In this document: piece by piece, positions 38,858-47,383 of the stretch
Numbering within the stretch: the first letter of the stretch is position 1
Layout of the letters: each line of letters begins with the position of its first letter
From: a bacterium
Lineage (GTDB): Bacteria > CAIWAD01
DNA: 64,000 nucleotides
Direction: 5' to 3'
Assembly (NCBI GenBank): GCA_030429345.1
Contig: JAUIFJ010000020.1
Coordinates: 22,402-86,401, forward strand
Notes under the pieces: generated by a model
The model's input: the letters and a program-made list of their open reading frames with translations, nothing else
What the model was told of the DNA's origin: nothing
The model's database searches: none
Translations under genes and position numbers: made by a program

Positions 38858-41800
38858 ATGGCGATTCGCTGGTTGCAGAAGCTGGGGCCCTTTCGGGGCC
38901 GCCCCTCGGTCGACCGACGGGAGATGCGTTCCGAAAGGGATCTGCTGCAGGAGCTGGAAAGCGCCCTGGGGAGTCGCCTGCACGAGGGGCGCGGTTCGCT
39001 GGCCCGGGCCGCGGCCTGGAGCCGGAGCGGACGCCGGGCGGTGGTGGAGCTGGCGGCGGGGGAAGTTTTCGAGGAGGGCGCCTCCCTGCAGGCGATCGCC
39101 GACGAAGGCCTGCCCCTGGTCCTGCACTTGGTGCCCGGTGCCGAAGAAAGCCGCCGCCTCAATCTTCAGGGCGGCCTGGGGCTGGACAGCCTGAAGGCCG
39201 CCGGCTGGCTGGTCCTGCAGCCGACCACTCCCGATGAGCTCCTGCCGCTGGCCCTGCTGTCACGGCGCCTGAGCGAAGCCCTGCTGCGGCCGGTGGCCCT
39301 GCTGAGGGAGTTCACCCACGACGGTGCCGGTCTTTTTCCGGTCCCGCTGCCCGGAGTCGGCCTGCCTTCGCTGGAGGACCTGCTGGCCTATGCCGGAAAT
39401 CCTGCCGACCGGATCGAATGCCCCCTGCCCTGGCAACAGGCGCTCTACGGCCGCAACCGCCGTCGCCTGCCTCGCGTGCTGGATCCCGCGCAGCCCCGCG
39501 CCGCCCGCGTGCGGCCGGGCCTGGAAAGCGCGGGCCATGCCTCGCAAATGAAGAGCCTTCGCGAAGAGGGCCAGGCCGATTGGCTGCGCGAGGAATGCCG
39601 CCGATTCGACGAGCTGCTGGGCCTGGGACTCTTTCAGGCTCCGCCGAGCGGCGGGCCCCTGGTGGCCCATGGACGCCTTGCCGGCTGGCTGAGCGAGGTG
39701 CTGCCCGTGGTGCCGGCCCTGAAGGGAAGCACCCTCTACGCGCCCCGCCTGCTGCATCCCCTGCTGGATCCCCTTCCCGTGGAAGCGCGGCTGCTGGCCT
39801 CGGGCGACAGCCTGGCCGGCCAGGCCCTGCAACTGCCCGCTGCCGGAGAAGGCCTGCAGATCGAAACCCTGCTGGCGGGCCTGGAGAAGGCGCAGGCCCT
39901 TCCCTCACTGCGCATTCGCCGCGACAGCGCCCGCAGTCCCCGTGACGAGGTCCGCAGCCAGGAGCTGGGCGACCTCTTCCCGCTGCCGGCGACCGTCGGC
40001 GGAAAGGAGGGAGGAGCATCCGTCTTCGGGAAAGCCGAGCTGCCGCAGAGTCCCGCCCTGGTGCTGGTTTCTGCCGATGCGGCCCGCGCGGCCCAGGCGG
40101 CGGCGCGCCTCTGCGCCCTGCTCGATGGCCTGGAAGGTGCCCGGAGCTGCGCCATGCGGGTCCACCCCGGACAGCACGACCGGGGCCTGAGCGCCTGGCG
40201 CATCCAGCTGAAGCGCGCCGGGGATCGCCCCGAGATCCACGGTGAGACACGCAACGACCTGCTCTGCACGCTGGACGCGCGCAGCGCACGCGAACTGCCG
40301 GAGCGCCTGTTGTGCGAAGGGCAGGGGCTGCTGCAGGTCCTGCCGCCGCGCGCTGTGCCGGCGGGACGGGTCGCCGAACACGCCGTCAGCCCGGCCACCG
40401 CCGACTTTCCCGGACCCCTTTGGCTGGCCCTCGCGCCCGCGGGCGAAAGCTCCGAGGCGCTGGATCGCCTCTGCGGATCGCTTGCCGCCGCCCTGCTGGT
40501 CCATACGGGGCTTGAGGCCGGCGCAAGCCTGCAGCAGCTGAAGCGCGAGAACCCGCACTGGAAGGAAGGCGTGGACAGCCTGCGCGCCCTTTCCCGCGAA
40601 CTGCTGCCTCCGCGTAGCCCTTCGACCCTCGAGGCCGAGGCTCACGCCGGCCTGCTGCGCCGCCTGCCGCGCCAGGAAGCGCCCATCGACGATCCGCACC
40701 GCATGGCGGCCCATTCCACGCTCAACGAGGCCTGGGACGGGGTTTGTGATCCAGCCGCCTTTTCAGGACGACTGCCCGCCCGCAGCGGCCGACTGCGCCG
40801 CGAGGAGCGCCGTCCCGACCTGCCCTGGCTGGATGCCGAAGGCTGCGGCGATCTGTCACACGCCTGGACCGTCTGCCCGGAAGGGGCCCTGCCGCTGAAA
40901 CGTCTCACGCCGGCCGAGGTGCTCGACGCGCTCCTGGCCTGGGCGGCGGGCAGGGGCGAGGAGACGCGCCGCCTGAGCATGAAAAGCCGCAGCCTGGCCG
41001 CTGCCTTCGCCAAGGCGCTGGCGACAACGCCGGGGGCGGACGGCGCCCGCGTGCTGCACGAGCTGCTGGAGGCCGAGCTGGCCAAGGACGAGGAGCTGCG
41101 CGCGGAAGTACGCGTGATCCAGGAGGCCCTGTCCGGCCTGCCGCTGATCCACCAGCCGGGACAGGCCGCCTGCCTGCTGGCTCTGGGGGTCGACGCGGAT
41201 GCCTGCAAGGGCTGCGGCCTCTGCGCCCAGGCGGTCGATTCCAGCGGCCTGGGCATGCGCAACTGGGAAGAGGTCCGCGAAGAGGCCGGCCTGCGCTGGA
41301 GCCGCTGGCAGCTGCTGCCGGCGACGGCGGAGGGCCTGCCCGGAGTGGAGGAAGGGCAGCAGCATCCCGAGCGCCTGCTCTTCGACACGGAAGCCGCCGA
41401 AGCCTTCGGTCCCGGCGACGACAGTCCGGCGGGCAACACGGCGCGCAGCGCGATCCGGCTTTTCGCCGGCATGGCTTCCGCCATGGGACGTCAGCAGCAG
41501 CCGGCACTTCTGGCCCGTGTGACAACCGCCATCGGCGCCCTGGAAGAACAGTTGGCCCGCCGCCTGAGCATCGGCGGGGACAAGGCCGCGCGCCTCAAGG
41601 AACTGCTTGCCGGCGGCGAAGGCGAACTGGAGCTGTCCGAACTGGGCCGCCAGCTGGCCCCCGAGGGCACCCTGCTGGACCGCGAAGAACTCGGCGCCCT
41701 GGCCGGCACTCTGGAAGAGCTGAAGGCCTGGCAGGCGGAACTGGAACTCGCTCCGGCCACGATCCAGCTGGGCCTGGGCCTGCCCGGTCACCGCGTCGAG

Positions 41801-42901
41801 GCGCGCTGGCCCTGGAACCCGGCCGCCGTGCCCCTGATGCAGCTGGGGGCGGAGGGAGCCGACGAGGCTCTGGGACAGCTGCAGGCCATGGGCGAGGACT
41901 GGGCCGAAAAACAGCGCCTGCTGCAGGCGGCCGCCGCGCTGGCCAAGGGACGCATGCCGCGACGCCAGGGATCCGCCGGCCTGCCCACGGACTGGCAGGG
42001 CGCGCCGCGCCTGCTGCTGGGCGTGGACGCCGCCGCCTTCCGCGAGGGGCGACTGGGCGCCTGGCGCGACCTGCTGAGCAGCGGCGCGCCGGTCAAGCTG
42101 CTGGTGATCTGCGATATCGGCGACCCGGATGCCCACGCCCTGGCCTCGCTGGCCGGCGGGGGCCTCTTCGCCTTCAGCGGCAGCCACGGGGACCCGGCCC
42201 ACCTGCGGCAGGGCTTCCAGCGCGCGCTGGCCGCTCCCGGCCCCGCCCTCTGCACGATCTACTGCAGCCGCCTTCCGCTGGTCGCCGGGGATCTCGGCGG
42301 CAGCGCCGCCGGCCTGCGCATGGCCCGCCTGGCGCTGGATCACGGACTCTGGCCGCACTATGTATACGATCCGGCTCTCTCGACGGAAGAAGCGGGACGC
42401 TTCGTGATCCACGAGGGGACGGGCGCGGCGGAGCAGGCGCCGGAAGGCTTCGCCTGGGAAGGGGCCTTGAACGCCGCCGTGATGCGGGCCATGGAAGGTC
42501 CCTTCGCCGAGGGCTTTCCGCCCCTGGACGAACGCGAAGTGCCCGACGACCTGGAGCAGGTGCCCCTGGAAGAGGCCCTGGAACTGGACGAGGAGGAGCT
42601 GGCCGAGGCCCTGCCCTTCATCGAGGCCCGTTCCCCGGCCTGCGCGGCCGGCAGGCGCCTGGTCGCGCCGCGGGAGCTGGCCCTCTGCCGAGCCGTGATG
42701 CAGCGCATGAAGCGCCTGGACGCCATGGCGCGCCGCGACCTCGTCTGGCCCGACGAGGAGGCCCTGCGCAAGGAGGGCGCGCGCCAGCGCGAGGACGAAC
42801 TGCTGGGCGCGCTGAGCGCCGGCCTGGTCGAACTGGGCGCTCCGCTCTCCGAAAGCGAACGCGCCCTGCTGGAAGACGCAAAGGGGGGAGAAACGCGGTG
42901 A
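38858..42901 (+). CDS. Giant NifJ-like protein in the rnf operon, probably catalytically inactive
   Basis: 1347 residues. No full family match is obvious, but the domain order follows the NifJ encoded at 24.8 kb. N-terminal POR-like part (about 45-165) lacks the YPITPA motif. Gamma-like part about 370-590. HAWTVCPEGALPLKRL (about 670) aligns with the CP end of NifJ cluster I, whose CxxCxxC is gone. DACKGCGLCAQAV (about 785) keeps CxxCxxC of cluster II but has lost its CP. In the TPP-domain remnant (about 855-1210), the CAGC and GDG TPP motifs are missing, while GPALCTIYCSR..ALDHGLWPHYVYDPAL aligns with GPSLIIAYSHC..VESGYWPLFRKDP. It therefore probably serves as an electron-transfer or scaffold partner of Rnf, not an oxoacid oxidoreductase. 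RBS AGGAAGGA; it overlaps rnfC by 4 bp. Confidence 0.75.
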   Translation: MAIRWLQKLGPFRGRPSVDRREMRSERDLLQELESALGSRLHEGRGSLARAAAWSRSGRRAVVELAAGEVFEEGASLQAIADEGLPLVLHLVPGAEESRRLNLQGGLGLDSLKAAGWLVLQPTTPDELLPLALLSRRLSEALLRPVALLREFTHDGAGLFPVPLPGVGLPSLEDLLAYAGNPADRIECPLPWQQALYGRNRRRLPRVLDPAQPRAARVRPGLESAGHASQMKSLREEGQADWLREECRRFDELLGLGLFQAPPSGGPLVAHGRLAGWLSEVLPVVPALKGSTLYAPRLLHPLLDPLPVEARLLASGDSLAGQALQLPAAGEGLQIETLLAGLEKAQALPSLRIRRDSARSPRDEVRSQELGDLFPLPATVGGKEGGASVFGKAELPQSPALVLVSADAARAAQAAARLCALLDGLEGARSCAMRVHPGQHDRGLSAWRIQLKRAGDRPEIHGETRNDLLCTLDARSARELPERLLCEGQGLLQVLPPRAVPAGRVAEHAVSPATADFPGPLWLALAPAGESSEALDRLCGSLAAALLVHTGLEAGASLQQLKRENPHWKEGVDSLRALSRELLPPRSPSTLEAEAHAGLLRRLPRQEAPIDDPHRMAAHSTLNEAWDGVCDPAAFSGRLPARSGRLRREERRPDLPWLDAEGCGDLSHAWTVCPEGALPLKRLTPAEVLDALLAWAAGRGEETRRLSMKSRSLAAAFAKALATTPGADGARVLHELLEAELAKDEELRAEVRVIQEALSGLPLIHQPGQAACLLALGVDADACKGCGLCAQAVDSSGLGMRNWEEVREEAGLRWSRWQLLPATAEGLPGVEEGQQHPERLLFDTEAAEAFGPGDDSPAGNTARSAIRLFAGMASAMGRQQQPALLARVTTAIGALEEQLARRLSIGGDKAARLKELLAGGEGELELSELGRQLAPEGTLLDREELGALAGTLEELKAWQAELELAPATIQLGLGLPGHRVEARWPWNPAAVPLMQLGAEGADEALGQLQAMGEDWAEKQRLLQAAAALAKGRMPRRQGSAGLPTDWQGAPRLLLGVDAAAFREGRLGAWRDLLSSGAPVKLLVICDIGDPDAHALASLAGGGLFAFSGSHGDPAHLRQGFQRALAAPGPALCTIYCSRLPLVAGDLGGSAAGLRMARLALDHGLWPHYVYDPALSTEEAGRFVIHEGTGAAEQAPEGFAWEGALNAAVMRAMEGPFAEGFPPLDEREVPDDLEQVPLEEALELDEEELAEALPFIEARSPACAAGRRLVAPRELALCRAVMQRMKRLDAMARRDLVWPDEEALRKEGARQREDELLGALSAGLVELGAPLSESERALLEDAKGGETR

Positions 42902-44229
42902 GTCCCCGCATGAAGACCTTCTCCCACGGGATCCACCCGCCGGAGGCCAAGGAGCTGAGCGCCTCGCGCGAGATTCGCCGCATGCCCTTTCCGCCGCACC
43001 TGGTGATCCTGATGGGCCAGCATGCCGGCAAGCCTGCCGCTCCCTGCGTGCGCGAAGGCCAGCAGGTCCGGCGCGGCGAGAAGATCGCCGAGGCCCAGGG
43101 CTTCATCAGCGCGCCGATCCACGCTCCTGCCGATGGCGTGATCCGCAGCATCGGCCGGGCCCTGGACAGCCGCGGACAGATGGCCCCGGCGCTGATCCTC
43201 GAGCCGGACCCGGCCAGCGACCAGTCGATGAAACACGGCCGTCCCGTCGATCCGCGGAGCCTGGACGCCGCCCAGCTGCGCGCCGCGATTCGCGAGATGG
43301 GCATGGTCGGCCTGGGCGGCGCCGCCTTTCCGACCCATGTCAAGCTCAGCCCTCCGGAAGGCAAGAGCATCCGCACCCTGATCATCAACGGCTGCGAGTG
43401 CGAGCCCTACCTGACCAGCGATCACCGCGTGATGCTCGAGCATCCCCGGGAAGTGATCGAGGGCTGCGAACTGCTGCTGAAAGCCAGCGGAGCCGGAATC
43501 TGCCGCATCGGCATCGAGCACAACAAGCCCGACGCGATCGCCGCGCTGCAGAAAGCGGCAGAAGGCCATGAGGGGATCACGGTCGAGGTCCTGCAGACCA
43601 AGTATCCGCAGGGCGCGGAAAAGATGCTGACCCGGGCGATGATGGGCGAGGACATTCCCAGCGGCGGCCTGCCCGTCGACATCGGCGTGCTGGTCAGCAA
43701 CGTGGCCACGGTGGCCGAGATCGGCATGCTGCTGCCCGCCGGCGAAGGCCTGACCGAGCGCGTGGTCACCGTGACCGGCGAAGGCATCATGCGGCCGGGC
43801 AACTACCTGATTCCCGTGGGAACGCCGCTGACCTGGATCCTGGAGCAGGTGGGCATGAAGGAGGACGCCGGCGCCGTGATCTTCGGAGGGCCGATGATGG
43901 GCACCGGCGTGACCTGGCTCGAGACCCCGACCACCAAAGGCGTGACCGGCATCGTGATCCGCGCGGGAGAGCCGGGACGCAAGGAGAAGATCTGGCCCTG
44001 CATCCGCTGCGGCGCCTGCCTCGAGGCCTGTCCGATCCACCTCAACCCCAGCCGCCTGGGCCTGCTGTCCCGCGTGAGACACTACGAGGAGATGCGGGAC
44101 GGCATGCACCTTTTCGACTGCTTCGAGTGCGGCTGCTGCAGCTATGTCTGCCCTTCGCAGATTCCGCTGGTCCAGCAGTTCCGCGTCGCCAAGCAGGTGC
44201 TGCGCGAGAGGGGAGCGAAGGTCTCATGA
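42898..44229 (+). CDS. rnfC: Rnf complex subunit C, NADH-binding
   Basis: 443 residues. Biotin/lipoyl-like N-terminal barrel (REGQQVRRGEKIAEAQGFISAPIHAPADG), NADH/FMN-binding core (GLGGAAFPTHVKLSPP, LIINGCECEPYLTSDHRVMLE), SLBB region, and two [4Fe-4S] clusters (CIRCGACLEACPIHLNP, CFECGCCSYVCPSQIPL). It passes electrons to NAD+. The GTG start at 42898 is inside the previous stop (GTGA) with GGGGGGA well placed; ATG 42910 is a weaker alternative. Confidence 0.97.
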   Translation: MSPRMKTFSHGIHPPEAKELSASREIRRMPFPPHLVILMGQHAGKPAAPCVREGQQVRRGEKIAEAQGFISAPIHAPADGVIRSIGRALDSRGQMAPALILEPDPASDQSMKHGRPVDPRSLDAAQLRAAIREMGMVGLGGAAFPTHVKLSPPEGKSIRTLIINGCECEPYLTSDHRVMLEHPREVIEGCELLLKASGAGICRIGIEHNKPDAIAALQKAAEGHEGITVEVLQTKYPQGAEKMLTRAMMGEDIPSGGLPVDIGVLVSNVATVAEIGMLLPAGEGLTERVVTVTGEGIMRPGNYLIPVGTPLTWILEQVGMKEDAGAVIFGGPMMGTGVTWLETPTTKGVTGIVIRAGEPGRKEKIWPCIRCGACLEACPIHLNPSRLGLLSRVRHYEEMRDGMHLFDCFECGCCSYVCPSQIPLVQQFRVAKQVLRERGAKVS

Positions 44230-45233
44230 AGCGCTGGCTGAAGATGGAACTGCGCACCTCGCCCCACTTCCGTCGCGGTCGCGACGTGGACACGGTGATG
44301 CGTCACGTGATCTGGGCCCTGCTGCCCGCGCTCTGCATGGGCTGGTTCGCCTTCGGCCTGGGAGCGCTGCTGCTCAGCCTGGCCTGCGTACTCGGGGCTT
44401 GTCTCACGGAAGCCTTTCTCAATCGTCGCCGCCGGGTGGAGGGGACGCTGGCAGACGGCAGCGCCGTGTTGACCGGCCTGCTGCTGGCCATGACCCTTCC
44501 CCCGGGCTTTCCGCTCTGGATGGCCTTCCTGGGCTCGGTGATCGCCATCGGCCTGGGCAAAGGGCTCTTCGGCGGCCTGGGTCACAATGTCTTCAACCCG
44601 GCCCTGGTGGGGCGCGCCTTCCTGCAGGCGGCCTTTCCGGCGGCGATCACCACCTGGACGCCGGCCTTGAGCCCGGAACGCTTCAGCGAACTGCCGGCAG
44701 GCACCCTGGGCCTGCCCTTCCTGCGTCCGCCCGTCGAAAGCGTGACCGCGGCGACTCCGCTGGCCTCGCTCAAGTTCGACGGCCTGGACACGCCGCTGAC
44801 GCAGCTCTTCGCCGGCACCTCGGCGGGCAGCATGGGCGAGACCGGGGCGCTGCTGCTGCTGGCGGGCGGCCTCTACCTGGCCCTGCGCGGCTTCCTGGAC
44901 TGGCGGATACCCGTCGGCATCCTGGCCACGGTGGCGCTGCTTTCCGGCCTGCTGCACGCCCTGGATCCGCAGATGCCTTCGGCGCTCTTCATGCTGGGCA
45001 GCGGCGGGCTGATGCTGGGCGCGGTCTTCATGGCCACGGACATGGTCACCTCGCCGGTGACACCGAAAGGGACCTGGCTCTATGCCTGCGCCATCGGCGC
45101 GCTGGTGGTCGTGATCCGCGTCTGGGGCGGCCTGCCGGAAGGCGTGATGTACGCCATCCTGCTGGGCAACGCCATGACGCCCCTGCTCAACCGCGCCACC
45201 CAGCCCCGCATCTACGGGGAGGTCCGCTCGTGA
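44226..45233 (+). CDS. rnfD: Rnf complex subunit D, membrane flavoprotein
   Basis: 335 residues, about nine membrane helices. Family motifs: RTSPHFRRGRDVDTVMRHVIWALLPAL, GSAVLTGLLLAMTLPP, GLGHNVFNPALVGRAFL. The covalent FMN site is SVTAATPLASLK, with Ala where the usual motif has Gly and the acceptor Thr conserved. ATG 44226 overlaps the rnfC stop (ATGA). ApbE encoded at 36.6 kb would attach the FMN. Confidence 0.96.
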   Translation: MKRWLKMELRTSPHFRRGRDVDTVMRHVIWALLPALCMGWFAFGLGALLLSLACVLGACLTEAFLNRRRRVEGTLADGSAVLTGLLLAMTLPPGFPLWMAFLGSVIAIGLGKGLFGGLGHNVFNPALVGRAFLQAAFPAAITTWTPALSPERFSELPAGTLGLPFLRPPVESVTAATPLASLKFDGLDTPLTQLFAGTSAGSMGETGALLLLAGGLYLALRGFLDWRIPVGILATVALLSGLLHALDPQMPSALFMLGSGGLMLGAVFMATDMVTSPVTPKGTWLYACAIGALVVVIRVWGGLPEGVMYAILLGNAMTPLLNRATQPRIYGEVRS

Positions 45234-46027
45234 GACACTCCCTGGGCTTCTACCATCGCGTATACTACATCGCCGCCACCGAATCCGGTTCCAGTGCCGG
45301 GAGTTCCGCCCGCGACACAGGTTCCGCCGGCGGGAGTTCCGCCAAAGGCGGAACTCCCAAGACCATCGAAAGCGCGTCCGCGCTTTCGATGGTCCGGACG
45401 ATGGGCGTGGTGGCCGCCCTGTCCGGCCTGCTGATCGTCGGGACCTTCCAGCTGACGGCGGAACGTATTCGCCTGAATCGCGTCGAGCAGCTGAAAAAGG
45501 CCGTGCTGGCCGTCGTTCCCGGAGCGGAAACGATGCGCGTCTTCGAGGTGGAGGGCCGGCAGCTGCGGCCCCTGGACGGAGTGCCTTCGACACCGGGACG
45601 CCGCGTATACGCCGGCTACGACGGCAGCGGAGTCTTCCGCGGAGTGGCCGTGCCCGCCGCGGGCATGGGCTTCGCCGATATCATCCGCGTGCTCTACGGC
45701 GTCGACCCGAAGAAGGGCGAGGTGATCGGCTACCAGGTGCTCGAGACCAAGGAAACACCCGGCCTGGGCGACAAGATCTTCAAGGACGCCGACTTCCTGG
45801 CCACTTTCGACGGCCTGGATGTGAGACTCGACGCATCCGGAGAGGCCCTGGCCCATCCGCTGGAGATCGTCAAGCCCGGGGAAGGCGCGCAGGGCTGGCA
45901 GATCGAGACCATCACCGGCGCCACGGTCAGCAGTTCGGCTGTCGGGCGCATGATGCAGGAGTCGACGGCGCGCGACATGCCGCTGCTGGCGCGCAACCTG
46001 GACGCCCTGGAAGGAGGAGCCCCGTGA
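45230..46027 (+). CDS. rnfG: Rnf complex subunit G, FMN-carrying periplasmic subunit
   Basis: 265 residues from GTG 45230, which overlaps the rnfD stop and has GGGGAGG upstream. One membrane helix (about 58-76: GVVAALSGLLIVGTFQL), then the FMN-binding domain with ETKETPGLGDKIF and the flavinylation motif ITGATVSSSAV near the C-terminus. The usual length is about 210, so there is an extra N-terminal segment (about residues 20-52, Ser/Gly-rich) encoded entirely by perfect DNA palindromes (see the repeat entry). ATG 45389 would give a normal-length protein but lacks an RBS. Confidence 0.93.
   Translation: MRHSLGFYHRVYYIAATESGSSAGSSARDTGSAGGSSAKGGTPKTIESASALSMVRTMGVVAALSGLLIVGTFQLTAERIRLNRVEQLKKAVLAVVPGAETMRVFEVEGRQLRPLDGVPSTPGRRVYAGYDGSGVFRGVAVPAAGMGFADIIRVLYGVDPKKGEVIGYQVLETKETPGLGDKIFKDADFLATFDGLDVRLDASGEALAHPLEIVKPGEGAQGWQIETITGATVSSSAVGRMMQESTARDMPLLARNLDALEGGAP
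45299..45394. repeat. Palindromic insert in the 5' part of rnfG
   Basis: GGGAGTTCCGCC occurs at 45299-45310 and 45332-45343 and inverted at 45347-45358, giving a 12-bp perfect hairpin with an AAA loop. It is followed by a 16-bp perfect stem (45361-45376 with 45379-45394, starting GACCATCGAAAGCGCG) with a 2-nt loop. The reading frame stays open through it. There is no T-run, so it is not a normal terminator. Confidence 0.85.
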
Positions 46028-46641
46028 GCGCTCCCGCAACCACCGACGCCTTCCTGAAAGGCTTGTGGCGCGAGAACCCGGTCTTCGTCTACCTGCTGGG
46101 CATGTGTCCGGTACTCGCCGTCAGCAACAGCGTGATCAACGCCGTCTCCATGGGACTGGCCTCGACCTTCGTGCTGGTCATGTCCAGCGCCCTGGTCAGC
46201 CTGCTGCGCAACTTCATTCCCAAGCAGGTGCGCATCGCGGCCTACATCATGATCATCGCCACCTTCGTCACGGTGATCGACTACCTGATCCAGGCGATCA
46301 GCCTGGAACTCTACGCCGCCCTGGGGGCCTTCATCCAATTGATCGTGGTCAACTGCATGATTCTCGGCCGCGCCGAGAGCTTCGCCTCGCGCAATCCGAT
46401 TGGGCCCTCGATCCTTGACGCCCTCGGCACGGGTGTCGGCTTCACCGTGGCCATTTTCTGCATGGGCGCGATCCGCGAGATTCTCGGCAACGGCAGTTTC
46501 GCCGGCATCGACCTCTTCGGCCCGCACTTCGAGCCCTGGATCGTGATGATCCTGCCTGGCGGCGGCTTCTTCGTGCTCGGCGCGCTGCTTTTGGGCGTCA
46601 ACGCGCTCAACCAACGACGAAAGGCGGCCGACCATGGCTGA
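46024..46641 (+). CDS. rnfE: Rnf complex subunit E
   Basis: 205 residues, six membrane helices. Family sequence: FLKGLWRENPVFVYLLGMCPVLAVSNSVINAV, RIAAYIMIIATFVTVIDYLIQA, LIVVNCMILGRAESFASRN. The Cys in LGMCPVLA and VNCMILG are those that, with RnfA, bind the intramembrane Fe-S cluster in Rnf/NQR structures. GTG start in GTGA overlap with rnfG, RBS GGAGGAG. Confidence 0.97.
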   Translation: MSAPATTDAFLKGLWRENPVFVYLLGMCPVLAVSNSVINAVSMGLASTFVLVMSSALVSLLRNFIPKQVRIAAYIMIIATFVTVIDYLIQAISLELYAALGAFIQLIVVNCMILGRAESFASRNPIGPSILDALGTGVGFTVAIFCMGAIREILGNGSFAGIDLFGPHFEPWIVMILPGGGFFVLGALLLGVNALNQRRKAADHG

Positions 46642-47218
46642 GCAGAGCCTGGGATTCATCTTCCTGAGCGCCGCCGTGGTCAGCAATTTCGTGCTGGCGC
46701 TCTTCCTGGGCATCTGTCCCTTCCTGGGCGTGTCCGGCAAGGTGGCCACGGCCAGCCGCATGGGCATGGCGGTGACCTTCGTGATGCTTGTCTCGAGTAC
46801 CTGCGCCTGGGGCATCAACATCCTGCTCGGGGCGTTGAACGCCGAGTACCTGCGGCTGATCATGTACATCGCCGTCATTGCCAGCGCCGTGCAGCTGGTC
46901 GAGATGATCGTCAAGAAGTTCAGCCCGGCGCTCTTCCGCGCCCTGGGCATCTTCCTGCCGCTGATCACCACCAACTGCGCGATCCTCGGCGTGGCGCTCT
47001 TCCAGACCAACCGCGGCTACAGCCTGCTGCAGTCCCTGGTCTTCGCCGCGGGCGCCGGCGCGGGCTTCACCCTGGCGCTGGTGCTGATGGCAGGCCTGCG
47101 CGAGGAACTGGAACTGGCCGATGTGCCCGGACTGGTCAAGGGCACGGCCCTGACCCTGATGATCGCCGGCGTGCTCTCCATGGGCTTCATGGGTTTCGCC
47201 GGCCTGGGAGGAGGATAG
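46634..47218 (+). CDS. rnfA: Rnf complex subunit A
   Basis: 194 residues, six membrane helices, homologous to RnfE and inverted in the membrane. Motifs: NFVLALFLGICPFLGVSG, RLIMYIAVIASAVQLVEM, LGIFLPLITTNCAILGVAL. Both cluster Cys (LGICP, TTNCAILG) are present. It overlaps rnfE by 8 bp and ends directly against a small Cys-rich gene. Confidence 0.97.
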   Translation: MAEQSLGFIFLSAAVVSNFVLALFLGICPFLGVSGKVATASRMGMAVTFVMLVSSTCAWGINILLGALNAEYLRLIMYIAVIASAVQLVEMIVKKFSPALFRALGIFLPLITTNCAILGVALFQTNRGYSLLQSLVFAAGAGAGFTLALVLMAGLREELELADVPGLVKGTALTLMIAGVLSMGFMGFAGLGGG

Positions 47219-47383
47219 GTGCTGAGGCTGCTGGCAACGACGGCGGCGCTCTTCGCGCTGATGCTCCTGTGGGGATTCGTATACACCCGCCGCGAGGCGG
47301 ACCGGCGTGCTGCCGGAATTTGTGACGCGGGCGGCTGTGGAGGCTGCGCGCACGCGCATTGCCGCGAGAGAACGGAGGACTGA
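47219..47383 (+). CDS. 54-residue membrane-anchored Cys-rich protein, NqrM-like candidate
   Basis: GTG 47219 follows the rnfA TAG directly with GGGAGGAGGA upstream; the stop TGA overlaps the korA ATG (TGATG). One N-terminal membrane helix (LLATTAALFALMLLWGFVY), then four Cys in GICDAGGCGGCAHAHC (C-x4-C-x2-C-x4-C). NqrM is a similarly small, one-helix, Cys-rich protein required to mature the Fe centre between NqrD and NqrE, the homologues of RnfE and RnfA. The same architecture directly behind rnfEA makes a maturation or iron-delivery role plausible. This is inference from layout; the spacing of Cys is not identical to NqrM as I recall it. Confidence 0.7.
   Translation: MLRLLATTAALFALMLLWGFVYTRREADRRAAGICDAGGCGGCAHAHCRERTED

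Noticed and set aside
45332..45394. Hairpins as a terminator between rnfD and rnfG
   Set aside because: No T-run follows, the rnfG frame is open through them from a well-placed RBS and GTG, and terminating here would cut rnfGEA off from the operon.
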